Assembly (NCBI GenBank): GCA_944386055.1 | Contig: CALWZP010000001.1 | Span: 62,001 to 126,000 of the forward strand | DNA: 64,000 nt | From: an uncultured Oscillospiraceae bacterium | Lineage (GTDB): Bacteria > Bacillota > Clostridia > Oscillospirales > Oscillospiraceae | Direction of reading: 5' to 3' | Shown: in pieces, positions 41,673 to 49,166 of the stretch | How positions within the stretch are numbered: the stretch's first letter is position 1 | Layout of the letters: each line of letters begins with the position of its first letter | Notes under the pieces: model-generated | The model's database searches: none | What the model was told of the DNA's origin: nothing | Seen by the model: only the letters and a program-made list of their open reading frames with translations | Made by a program: the position numbers and the translations under genes

Positions 41673-42536
41673 TTACGGTTCCCGCAAATGCGCCTGATAG
41701 ATGTTCTTCATCTCCAAAGCGTCCTCCGCCTGCGTCCCCGCGCTCTCACAGATAAAGGTGGGGCTCCATCTCCGGCGGGCGATCTCGGCGGCCAGCGGAG
41801 CCCAGTCGGGGCCATAGCCGCCATGGTCCGCAAAAGTGCGGTGACATTTTTCCCCTCCGTTGGGGGTGAACTCGATGCGGGAGAAGTGGCTGTGGAACCG
41901 GGCGGCCCGCTCCGCTCCCAGCACCTCCTCCACCCGGTCCAGCATCCGGCAGAAGGCCTCCTGCCCGTCGTCCGCCCCCAGGGAGCGGGCGTACAGATGC
42001 CCGAAGTCGATGCAGGGGACCAGCCGTTCATCCAGGGTGCACAGCTCCAGCACCTCGTCCAGGTCCCCCAGCTGGCCCAGCTTTCCCATGGTCTCAGGGC
42101 ACAGAGCGATGTGTTCAAAGCCCTGATCGTCACAGGCGGCAATGACCTCCCGCAGCGTATCCAGGGCGATGTCCTGCGCCTGACGCCGGGTGCGCTTCAT
42201 CAGCGCGCCGGAGTGGATCACCACCCGCCCGGCCCCCATCCAATCCGCCGCCAAACAGGCTGCGGTGATGTAGCCGATGGTCTTCTCCCTGCTGTCCGGG
42301 TCCGGATTGGCCAGATTGATGAAGTAGGGCGCGTGGAGGGACAGGGCGATCCCGTGCTTCTCCGCCCGGCGGCCCAGCTCCTCCGCCATGGTCTGGCTGA
42401 CCCGGACCCCCTTCCCGCACTGATACTCGTAGCAGTCCAGACCGAAGTCCGCAATCCAGCCCGGCGCATCCAGAGAAGACTTATGCGTCTTGGCGAAGCT
42501 GTCCGAGTTGCCGGCCGGCCCAAAACGGGCGCTCAC
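41673..42536 (-). CDS. AP endonuclease family 2-like TIM-barrel protein (Nfo-like)
   Basis: A 287-residue protein of the xylose-isomerase/endonuclease IV fold. Metal-binding segments are SLHAPYFINLANPDP, VIHSGAL, ALCPETMGK, PCIDFGHLYARS, HSHFSRIEFTP and ICESAGT, matching endonuclease IV-type Zn sites. It is likely a DNA repair nuclease for abasic sites. The start is GTG overlapping the yqeG stop by four bases. Its 3' end is rearranged: the present end HLREP replaces a probable older end IYQEYLK that survives 180 bases downstream. Confidence 0.85.
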   Translation of the reverse strand: MSARFGPAGNSDSFAKTHKSSLDAPGWIADFGLDCYEYQCGKGVRVSQTMAEELGRRAEKHGIALSLHAPYFINLANPDPDSREKTIGYITAACLAADWMGAGRVVIHSGALMKRTRRQAQDIALDTLREVIAACDDQGFEHIALCPETMGKLGQLGDLDEVLELCTLDERLVPCIDFGHLYARSLGADDGQEAFCRMLDRVEEVLGAERAARFHSHFSRIEFTPNGGEKCHRTFADHGGYGPDWAPLAAEIARRRWSPTFICESAGTQAEDALEMKNIYQAHLREP

Positions 42537-43039
42537 CGGCCGCCCCGCTTTCTGCCAAGCTCCCGGAAAGGGGTCTCCACCGCATATCGGAGATAACGCC
42601 CCGGGTTTCCCGCCAGCTGGAGCGGCTCCACCAGATAGGCCCGGATCCCCAGCCGGTTGGCCCCCCAAATATCCGTAAAGATCTGGTCCCCCACCATCAG
42701 CGCCTCCTCAGCCCGGCAGCCCATCTGTTCCAGGGCTGCCAAAAACCCCCGTCGAAACGGCTTGTATGCCCTTCCCCGAAAGGGGACGCCCAGCGCCCCG
42801 GCAAAGGTGGATACACGATCCGGTTTTCTGCTGTTGGATAAGATAAACACCTGGATCCCATGCTCCTTCAGGTCCTGCACCCAGTGATACAGCTGTCTGT
42901 CCGGCTCCCGCTGCCCATAACACGCCAGGGTATTGTCCAAGTCTGCCAGAAGCAGCTTGATCCCCTGGCGGGCCAGCTCCCTCTTGTCGATGTGATAGAT
43001 GCTTCGGAATACTCCCTGTGGTATCAGGGGAAATCCCAT
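42533..43039 (-). CDS. YqeG-family HAD phosphatase
   Basis: A 168-residue HAD-IIIA phosphatase, related to phosphatidylglycerophosphatase GEP4. Motif I is LLLADLDNTLACYG with the nucleophile Asp; motif II is VFILSNSRK; motif III lies in MVGDQIFTDIWGANR. It is translationally coupled to the AP endonuclease gene. Confidence 0.9.
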   Translation of the reverse strand: MGFPLIPQGVFRSIYHIDKRELARQGIKLLLADLDNTLACYGQREPDRQLYHWVQDLKEHGIQVFILSNSRKPDRVSTFAGALGVPFRGRAYKPFRRGFLAALEQMGCRAEEALMVGDQIFTDIWGANRLGIRAYLVEPLQLAGNPGRYLRYAVETPFRELGRKRGGR

Positions 43040-43190
43040 GTCGATCCCTCCATATTTGTTTCGTTTTCTCTCTTCTGTCTCTTTTTATGGGTCTCTCTCG
43101 TTGATCTCTCTCCAGTTCTATTTCAAGGACCAACCCCATAAGGTGGAGTATATCACTTCCGCAAAACTTGGACAAGGGGGGAATGGCCCC

Positions 43191-43964
43191 ATGGCCGCAC
43201 CATTGAATCTGATCCTCACCGTACCGCCCTCCCAGCTGCGCCGGGCTCAGCCGCTGGGGCTGCCGCTGGCCCACATGGCCTACCGTCTGGGCGAGGGCAG
43301 TCAACTGCTTCGCAGTGAGATCCCGCTTCACCTGCGGGGCGGGCTGATGGTCCTGTCGGACACGGGCTTTTCCGGCCAGGGTGACCCAGAGCAGCTGTGC
43401 CGCCAGATCATCCGGGAGTGCGCCGCCCGCGGCTTTGACGGGATCCTGTGTGACTTTGACCTGCCTCCCCTTCCTTCTCTGTCCCGGCTGACCGCCCTTC
43501 TCTGCGAAACCGCCATCCGCCGCGGCTGGCGGTGCTATGTCCCGCTGTCCTACGCCTCCGCCGCCCCCCGGGCCAGACTTCTGGTCCCCTCCGCCCTGTC
43601 CGGCGGCTCGCTGGAGCTGCGGCTGCGGGAACTGGCGGAGCAGTATGGCCCCCACCGGCTGGCACTGGCGGTGGACCGAATGGCCGAGGACTTTTTCCTC
43701 CCCGCTCCCACCGGCTGCGGCGTCCCGCTCTCCCGGGACGAACTGAGCCGGCGGCTGCAGCAGATGAAGCCCGCCGTATTCTTCTCCCGGGACTTGTGCG
43801 CTCACTATTTTACTTATATGAGCCGGGAGAACGGCGCCCATTTTGTCCTGTTTGACACCGCCGACTCCATCCGCATGAAATTTCGCCTGGCCCAGGCCGC
43901 CGGCCTCTCTGACGCTGTCCTGGCCTATCCCCAGGTGGACGACCTGCTCCCCCAGCTGCTGTGA
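43191..43964 (+). CDS. hypothetical protein, TIM-barrel-like
   Basis: A 257-residue protein I cannot assign. The alternation of hydrophobic strands and helices, with GFDGILCDFDLPPLP near residue 85 and LALAVDRMAEDFFLP near 160, suggests a TIM-barrel fold like that of GH18-type spore or wall proteins, but no complete catalytic motif is visible. There is no signal peptide, so it is probably cytoplasmic. The ATG was chosen because AAGGGGGGAATGG precedes it; a longer frame exists upstream but is not protein-like. It is transcribed divergently from yqeG. Confidence 0.6.
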   Translation: MAAPLNLILTVPPSQLRRAQPLGLPLAHMAYRLGEGSQLLRSEIPLHLRGGLMVLSDTGFSGQGDPEQLCRQIIRECAARGFDGILCDFDLPPLPSLSRLTALLCETAIRRGWRCYVPLSYASAAPRARLLVPSALSGGSLELRLRELAEQYGPHRLALAVDRMAEDFFLPAPTGCGVPLSRDELSRRLQQMKPAVFFSRDLCAHYFTYMSRENGAHFVLFDTADSIRMKFRLAQAAGLSDAVLAYPQVDDLLPQLL

Positions 43965-43979
43965 CACGCGGCGGCCCGG

Positions 43980-44130
43980 CATGCTGAAAAGGTCATGGGT
44001 CGTGCGCAGATCTCTGCCACCATGGATATCTATGACCAGCAAGACCTTCTGAGGCTTCCATCAGCTGGTCAAAATCAGCACGAGCAACATCAAAAGGCAC
44101 AGAAGTGGCACATGGTCAACAATTCACCTA
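43980..44130 (+). pseudogene. remnant of a tyrosine recombinase (integrase) C-terminus
   Basis: The frame starting at 43980 reads HAEKVMGRAQISATMDIYDQ, which matches the integrase C-terminal consensus around the catalytic tyrosine (K-V-M-G-H-x-x-I-x-x-T-M-D-I-Y). No upstream integrase body is present. The usual His of GH is Arg here. It adjoins a tRNA cluster, a common integration site, and so marks a lost element. Confidence 0.6.
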
Positions 44131-44164
44131 AAAAAGAAAAAGCCCTGAGGCTCTAAGCCTCAGG
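44131..44164 (-). terminator. terminator of the tRNA operon
   Basis: On the minus strand CCTGAGGCT and AGCCTCAGG form a perfect 9-bp stem (loop TAG) followed by GCTTTTTCTTTTTT. Confidence 0.88.
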
Positions 44165-44174
44165 ACCTTGGATC

Positions 44175-44250
44175 TGGTGACCCGTCGGGGATTCGAACCC
44201 CGGACACCCTGCTTAAAAGGCAGGTGCTCTGCCAACTGAGCTAACGGGTC
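44175..44250 (-). tRNA. tRNA-Lys (TTT)
   Basis: Acceptor GACCCGT/ACGGGTC, T-loop TTCGAAT, anticodon loop CTTTTAA, with an encoded CCA end. Confidence 0.95.
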
Positions 44251-44297
44251 ACAGGCAAAAAGAAACCGCCGCAGCGGGGGACCGGCGGGAAAAAACA

Positions 44298-44372
44298 TGG
44301 CAGGGATGGCTGGACTCGAACCAGCGAGTGAGGGAGTCAAAGTCCCTTGCCTTACCGCTTGGCTACACCCCT
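44298..44372 (-). tRNA. tRNA-Gln (TTG)
   Basis: Acceptor AGGGGTG/CATCCCT, anticodon loop CTTTGAC between GGGA and TCCC, T-loop TTCGAGT, encoded CCA. Confidence 0.95.
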
Positions 44373-44450
44373 GTATCTCAAGCCGCACAGGGTCATCAAG
44401 CCCGGAAGGGCCGGAGCGGACCGCTCCGACCCTTCCGCCTTGAGGTCGTA

Positions 44451-44528
<78 letters not shown>

Positions 44529-44748
44529 ATATCGCATGGGGCACTGATGCACTTGTCTCTCCGCTCCGGCGCAGGCCGCCGGAGCCGCACAGGAAGATGC
44601 GGGCATACCTGAAGTCTGTCTGAACTGCAAATTATGCCGGCGGCACTGTTTGCGGGGCAAAGTCTCTTCCGTGAAGTCCGATTCGTGTCAGAAGCGGCCA
44701 GGGCGGAGATAAAAGGCCCCTTTTCAGGGAGAGAATGGCGGAATCGCC
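44529..44748. other. 220-base spacer inside the tRNA cluster
   Basis: This holds a GC-rich hairpin (GCTCCGGCG / CGCCGGAGC, 44563-44585) and no gene. It is unusually long for a tRNA spacer and may be a scar of insertion or contain a processing signal. Confidence 0.4.
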
Positions 44749-44825
<77 letters not shown>

Positions 44826-44828
44826 ATA

Positions 44829-44902
44829 TGGAGCGGGTGATGGGAATCGAACCCACGCGACCAGCTTGGAAGGCTGGGATTCTACCATTGAACTACACCC
44901 GC
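44829..44902 (-). tRNA. tRNA-Gly (TCC)
   Basis: Acceptor GCGGGTG/CACCCGC, anticodon loop CTTCCAA between CAGC and GCTG, T-loop TTCGATT, encoded CCA. First gene of the tRNA operon. Confidence 0.95.
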
Positions 44903-44934
44903 ATGGGCGGACACCGGCCGATGTCAGCCTAAGA

Positions 44935-44964
44935 ATTGTAGCACACCCTGCCAACCCTTGTCAA
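44935..44964 (-). promoter_or_regulatory. promoter of the tRNA operon
   Basis: Minus-strand TTGACA (44959-44964) and TACAAT (44935-44940) are separated by 18 bases, 33 nt before tRNA-Gly. Confidence 0.85.
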
Positions 44965-44993
44965 TCCTTTTTTCGCAACATTTCCGGTCATCG

Positions 44994-46052
44994 TCAGCGC
45001 AGGGGACTGTCGCAGAAGGCGCAGCAGTCCACTCCGCCGATTTGCCGCACCAGGGGGGGGAGGTACGGCTCCGTCCTGGTGATGCAGCGGGGGTTGCCGC
45101 ACACCCTCCTGGTCCCGATCTCCACCGCGCCGGGGTCCATCCGGGGCTGGTTGGCCAGGTCGTACAGCAGGGCCATCCGGGCGAACATGCCAAACCGGGC
45201 CTGCTGGAAATACACCGCCCGGGGGTCGTCGTCCACATCCACCGCGATCTCATCCACCCGGGGCAGCGGATGCATCACCAGGAGGTTTTTCTTTGCCCGC
45301 TCCAGTTTACGCCGGGTGAGGATATAGATCCCCTTATTTCGCTCATACTCCAGGGGGTCCAGGAACCGCTCCCGCTGGATGCGGGTCATATACAGCACAT
45401 CCAGTTGAGGGATCACCGCCTCCAGGCCGGTGACCTCGGTGAACCACATCCCCTTCTCCCGCATGAACTGGCGCATATAGTCGGGCACCGCCAGCTCCCG
45501 GGGGGAGATGAGAAAGAACTTCACATCCCGGAACTTCTCCATGGCCTTGATAAAGGAGTGCACCGTCCGCCCATTTTTCAGGTCGCCGCACAGTCCCACC
45601 GACAGTCCGTCCACCCCGCCCCGCAGCCGGGTAATGGTGGTCAGGTCCGCCATGGTCTGGGTGGGGTGCATGTGTCCCCCGTCCCCGGCGTTGATCACCG
45701 GGACATCAGAGTAGAGGGAGGCCGCCCGGGCGGAGCCCTCCCACGGGGTGCGCATCACCACCACATCGGCATAGCCGGAGACCATCTTCACCGTGTCCTT
45801 CAGGGTCTCCCCCTTGGCCACCGAGGAGGAATTGGGGTCGGCAAAGCCGAACACCGAGCCCCCCAGCCGGAGCATGGCGGTCTGGAAGGAAAAATTGGTG
45901 CGGGTGGACGGCTCGTAAAACAGAGAGGCGGACACCTTCCCCCGGCAGGCGTCCAGATAGTCCTGCGGCCGGTCCATGATGTCGCTGCACCGCCGGTACA
46001 GCGCATCCCACTCCTGACGGGTCATATCGCCGAAATCGATCAGATGGCGCAC
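44994..46052 (-). CDS. pyrB: aspartate carbamoyltransferase with fused PyrI-like zinc tail
   Basis: A 352-residue ATCase catalytic chain that makes carbamoyl-aspartate for pyrimidines. Carbamoyl-phosphate motif YEPSTRTNFSF, GETLKDTVKM with the active-site Lys, GDLKNGRTVHS and HPLPRVDEI are present. Normal chains have about 305 residues; the extra C-terminus reads CGNPRCITRTEPYLPP and ends with CCAFC. This C-X4-C-X20-C-X2-C pattern and the I-T-x-x-E-P segment resemble the zinc domain of the PyrI regulatory chain, without the nucleotide-binding domain. Confidence 0.92.
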   Translation of the reverse strand: MRHLIDFGDMTRQEWDALYRRCSDIMDRPQDYLDACRGKVSASLFYEPSTRTNFSFQTAMLRLGGSVFGFADPNSSSVAKGETLKDTVKMVSGYADVVVMRTPWEGSARAASLYSDVPVINAGDGGHMHPTQTMADLTTITRLRGGVDGLSVGLCGDLKNGRTVHSFIKAMEKFRDVKFFLISPRELAVPDYMRQFMREKGMWFTEVTGLEAVIPQLDVLYMTRIQRERFLDPLEYERNKGIYILTRRKLERAKKNLLVMHPLPRVDEIAVDVDDDPRAVYFQQARFGMFARMALLYDLANQPRMDPGAVEIGTRRVCGNPRCITRTEPYLPPLVRQIGGVDCCAFCDSPLR

Positions 46053-46086
46053 GGGCCCTCTCCCCCTGTCTCACTGTTTTCAAGTT

Positions 46087-46115
46087 ATCCTATCACAAGA
46101 CGCCCCGTTTCGCAA
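46087..46115 (-). promoter_or_regulatory. promoter of pyrB
   Basis: Minus-strand TTGCGA (46110-46115) and TAGGAT (46087-46092), 17-base spacer. Confidence 0.55.
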
Positions 46116-46199
46116 GCCGTGCCCCCTACTTTCCGTATTTTTCCTCGCATATGCGAGCCAAAATGCCGGCCCGTGCCAGCGGCTGTCCCAGGACGGAAG

Positions 46200-46242
46200 A
46201 ATACCGCGTATCGCTTGAATTTGCGATGCGCGGTATTTTTTT
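46200..46242 (+). terminator. terminator-like attenuator upstream of the CmpB-like gene
   Basis: AATACCGCG-T-ATCGC pairs with GCGAT-G-CGCGGTATT (one mismatch) and is followed by a run of T. The upstream gene pyrB runs the other way, so this plus-strand terminator most likely lies in the leader of the gene at 46298 and controls it. Confidence 0.65.
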
Positions 46243-46297
46243 CTCCCCGCTGTTCATCCTAAACAGCGAAATCATCTGTACAGGAGGGGGGATCCAC

Positions 46298-46918
46298 ATG
46301 GAGCGGCTGCTCTGGCTGTTCCTCTGCTACAGCCTGCTCGGCTTTTTTCTGGAGGTGACCTTCGTCCGCCTCACCGGCGCGGGGGACCGCGCCCGCAAGG
46401 AGCTGCTCTTTCTCCCGCTGTGCCCCGTCTATGGGCTGGGCGCGGCGGCAGTGCTCTCCGCGGCTCCCCTGGCTCAGGGCCGGCCGCTGCTGCTCTATCT
46501 GGTGGGGTGCGCGGCCGCCACTGTCGTGGAGTATGTCTATGATCTTTGCTGTGACAGGCTGCTCCATGTCCGCTTCTGGGATTACCACCACCTGCCGGCC
46601 AATTTGAACGGCCGCATCTGTCTCCCCTTTTCCCTTTGCTGGGGCGCGCTGGCCCTCCTGGTGGTCCAGCGCATCCACCCGGGGCTGGAGACGCTGCTTC
46701 CCCTTTTCCCACGGTGGGCGGCAGTTCCTGCGGCCCTGATTCTGGCCGTCGATCTGGCCTTCACCCTTATGGTGCTCCGCCGTACCGGCAATGTGGGCAG
46801 TCTGCGCTGGTACCGCCGTCTGCCTCTGTTCAAAGGCGCCGCAGCTCCTCCAGCGTCTCCTGAATGGTCTTCCGGGGAAGCCACACGGCGGCCATCTCCT
46901 CCAACTGGGATAGGGTGA
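46298..46918 (+). CDS. putative ABC transporter permease-like membrane protein (CmpB family)
   Basis: A 206-residue protein with five to six hydrophobic helices. WLFLCYSLLGFFLEV at the N-terminus and FWDYHHLPANLNGRICLPFS in the middle are typical of the CmpB-like family, whose role is unproven. The last 30 residues are Pro/Ser/Ala-rich and lie opposite a small convergent gene, so the present stop may be secondary. CAGGAGGGGGGATCC precedes the ATG. Confidence 0.8.
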   Translation: MERLLWLFLCYSLLGFFLEVTFVRLTGAGDRARKELLFLPLCPVYGLGAAAVLSAAPLAQGRPLLLYLVGCAAATVVEYVYDLCCDRLLHVRFWDYHHLPANLNGRICLPFSLCWGALALLVVQRIHPGLETLLPLFPRWAAVPAALILAVDLAFTLMVLRRTGNVGSLRWYRRLPLFKGAAAPPASPEWSSGEATRRPSPPTGIG

Positions 46919-47042
46919 GGGTGCGGGACGCCTTTACCATGGGGTGGTTCATCCATTTGCCGAACCGGCGCTGGAACACCCCCCGTGAGCGGGGGTCATC
47001 CAGCAGCTCCCCTACCGTGATCCGTTTGCCTTTCAAGTCCAT
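46830..47042 (-). CDS. small protein of unknown function
   Basis: A 70-residue product beginning MDLKGKRITVGELLDDP. Its two-helix pattern (RSRGVFQRRFGKWMNHPM and LTLSQLEEMAAVWLP) resembles small helical regulatory domains attached to some sugar-acting enzymes, but I cannot name a family. AAAGGAGGACAAAGCG precedes the ATG. It overlaps the convergent CmpB-like gene by 89 bases. Confidence 0.6.
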   Translation of the reverse strand: MDLKGKRITVGELLDDPRSRGVFQRRFGKWMNHPMVKASRTLTLSQLEEMAAVWLPRKTIQETLEELRRL

Positions 47043-47139
47043 CGCGCTTTGTCCTCCTTTTCTGCGGTCTCTCCACCATACTATGCGCCTCCCACTTTTG
47101 TGGTTCTCCAATCTTTTTTCATTGTTTTTCCAATATTTA

Positions 47140-47169
47140 TTGACCCGGTTATCGGCGTCGTGGTACAAT
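47140..47169 (+). promoter_or_regulatory. promoter of tupABC
   Basis: TTGACC (47140-47145) and TACAAT (47164-47169) with an 18-base spacer, about 260 nt before the first gene. Confidence 0.7.
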
Positions 47170-47175
47170 GACCAC

Positions 47176-47432
47176 ATCCCGGTCTGTGTCCCGCCGCCCT
47201 CTGTCGGCTGCACAGCCCCAGTCACACGGCCCCGCGCGGTGGACGAGCCCGCGGTGCCACGGCCCCGGTTTCTGTCCGGTCCGGTGACCTTCTTCTCAGC
47301 AGGCTTAGACAGCGGTGGACGAGCCTCTTCTAACCATCCGGCGTGAGCAACCGGTCCCTCCGCACAGGCGGAGCTGCTGGATTTCCCGTCTTTGGGCGAC
47401 AAGCGACCGGGGAAAAAGAGGAGGTATTTTTA
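47176..47432 (+). promoter_or_regulatory. long leader of tupABC with a repeated 14-mer
   Basis: The 257-nt leader has no ORF. GCGGTGGACGAGCC occurs twice (47236-47249 and 47312-47325), and GC-rich hairpins such as CCGCGCGGTGG/CCCGCGG are possible. Leaders of Mo/W transport genes can carry the Moco/Tuco riboswitch, but I cannot confirm that motif by eye. Confidence 0.5.
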
Positions 47433-48470
47433 ATGAAACACAACAAACTGACCGCACTGCTGCTGGCGCTGGCCATGGTGCTGGCACTGGCCGCCTGCTC
47501 CAACAATCAGGGGCAGACCCAGCAGTCCCCCAGCGCTTCCCCCGAGACCAGCGAGCCTATGGAAACACCGGCGGAGACGCCTGCCGAAGGGGTGGATCTG
47601 ACCATCCTGTTTGAGCAGGACGACGACATGCTCAACACCTATTCTCTCCTTGCCGTGAATCCCGACGCGCCCTTCGTGGATGCCGACGGCAACGCGGTAT
47701 CCGATGTGTATGTCAACACCGAGGGCGCCGCCGCCCTGATCAACTGGATGCTCAGCCAGGAGGCGCTGGACCTGGCGGGAAATTACGGCTATGAGGAGTA
47801 TGGCGAGTACCTGTTCTATGTTCTGGACGACGCCCCCGTCTCCACCGCGGAGATCCCCGCCGCCACCGAGGACACCGCGGTGATCCGCATGTCCACCACA
47901 ACCTCTGTCAACGACAGCGGCCTTCTGGGCTATCTGCTGCCCTTCTTTGAAGAGGAATATGGCTACACAGTGGATGTGACCTCTGCCGGTACCGGCGCCG
48001 CCATCGCCAACGCCACCTACGGCAACGCCGATCTGATCCTGGTCCACTCCAAGAGCCAGGAGGAGAGCTTTGTCGCCGATGGCTACAGCTATGTCCTGGA
48101 CGGCTTTGAGGCCGAGCGTCTGCCCTTCCTCTACAACTACTTCGTGCTGTGCGGCCCCTCTGACGACCCCGCCGGGGTGCGGGACGCCGCCACGGTGAAG
48201 AACGCCTTCGCCCTCATTGCAGAGGGGGAGTATCCCTTCGTCTCCCGCGGCGACGCCAGCGGTACCCACACCAAGGAGATCTCCCTGTGGCCGGAGGAGC
48301 TGGGGATCACCACCGAGGCGGACAGCGTGGCCGACTATGCCGGCTGGTACAACTACTCCAATGCCGGGATGGGCGTCTGCCTGACCATGGCGGAGGAGAT
48401 GCACGCCTATATTCTGTCCGACAAGGCAACCTACCTCACCTTCCGTGCCAACAACGGCGTGATGGAGTAA
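47433..48470 (+). CDS. tupA: tungstate-type ABC transporter substrate-binding lipoprotein, apparently circularly permuted
   Basis: A 345-residue lipoprotein (lipobox ALAAC, Cys about 23) that captures tungstate outside the membrane. The usual N-terminal oxyanion segment IRMSTTTSVNDSGLLGYLLP appears only near residue 150, followed by the rest of the fold to VSRGDASGTHTKE and MGVCLTMAEE. The segment that normally ends TupA (LTILFEQDD, YSLLAVNPD, LINWMLSQEA, YGEYLFYV) sits instead at residues about 54-128. The protein stops at TYLTFRANNGVME, just where that segment would normally begin. Followed by tupB and tupC. Confidence 0.85.
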   Translation: MKHNKLTALLLALAMVLALAACSNNQGQTQQSPSASPETSEPMETPAETPAEGVDLTILFEQDDDMLNTYSLLAVNPDAPFVDADGNAVSDVYVNTEGAAALINWMLSQEALDLAGNYGYEEYGEYLFYVLDDAPVSTAEIPAATEDTAVIRMSTTTSVNDSGLLGYLLPFFEEEYGYTVDVTSAGTGAAIANATYGNADLILVHSKSQEESFVADGYSYVLDGFEAERLPFLYNYFVLCGPSDDPAGVRDAATVKNAFALIAEGEYPFVSRGDASGTHTKEISLWPEELGITTEADSVADYAGWYNYSNAGMGVCLTMAEEMHAYILSDKATYLTFRANNGVME

Positions 48471-48479
48471 GGCAGCGCC

Positions 48480-49166
48480 ATGACGACCGCGCTGGAGCAG
48501 GCCATACAGCTTGTCCTGTCCGGAGACGATCAGCTGGTAAACATCATCTCGGTTACCCTGCAGATGAGCATCCCCAGCTCGGTGATCTCCCTGCTGCTGG
48601 GCGTCCCCCTGGGGGTACTGCTGGCCTTCTGCTCCTTTCGGGGCAAGGAGGTCCTGGTGATCCTCAACCGCACGCTGATGGGGCTTCCGCCCGTGGTGTG
48701 CGGCCTGCTGTGCTATATGCTCTTCTCCGGGGTGGGACCCTTCCGGCACTTCCGGCTGATGTACACCATCCCCCTGATGGTCATCGCCCAGGTGATTCTC
48801 ATCACCCCCATCGTCATCGGCAACATGGAGAGCTTCGCCCAGCGCATCACCCCTGCCGTACGGGAGACCGCCCACGGCCTCGGTCTGGGGCGGGGACGCA
48901 TCTTTCTCCTTCTGATCAGTGAGACCCGGTATCAGGTGTTTTCCACCTATCTGCTGGGTTTCGCCCGCTCCATCGCGGAGGTGGGCGCGGTCTCCATGGT
49001 GGGCGGCGCCATCGCCTATAAGACCAATGTGATGACGACCGCCATTATGAACTACACCAACAGGGGGGACTTCACGCTGGGCGTGGCCCTGGGCATCATT
49101 CTGCTGGCCATGTCCCTGGTGCTGAATCTGACGGTCTCCCTGATCCAGGGGAGGCTGAGCCGGTGA
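48480..49166 (+). CDS. tupB: tungstate ABC transporter permease
   Basis: A 228-residue permease with about five transmembrane helices. The EAA-type loop that contacts the ATPase is visible near residue 130 (ETAHGLGLGRGRIFLL). It starts nine bases after tupA and overlaps the ATPase gene by four. Similarity is to TupB rather than ModB. Confidence 0.9.
   Translation: MTTALEQAIQLVLSGDDQLVNIISVTLQMSIPSSVISLLLGVPLGVLLAFCSFRGKEVLVILNRTLMGLPPVVCGLLCYMLFSGVGPFRHFRLMYTIPLMVIAQVILITPIVIGNMESFAQRITPAVRETAHGLGLGRGRIFLLLISETRYQVFSTYLLGFARSIAEVGAVSMVGGAIAYKTNVMTTAIMNYTNRGDFTLGVALGIILLAMSLVLNLTVSLIQGRLSR

Noticed and set aside
44529-44748. A sixth tRNA in the long spacer of the tRNA cluster
   Set aside because: No T-loop (GTTCGA) or anticodon arm can be found on either strand.
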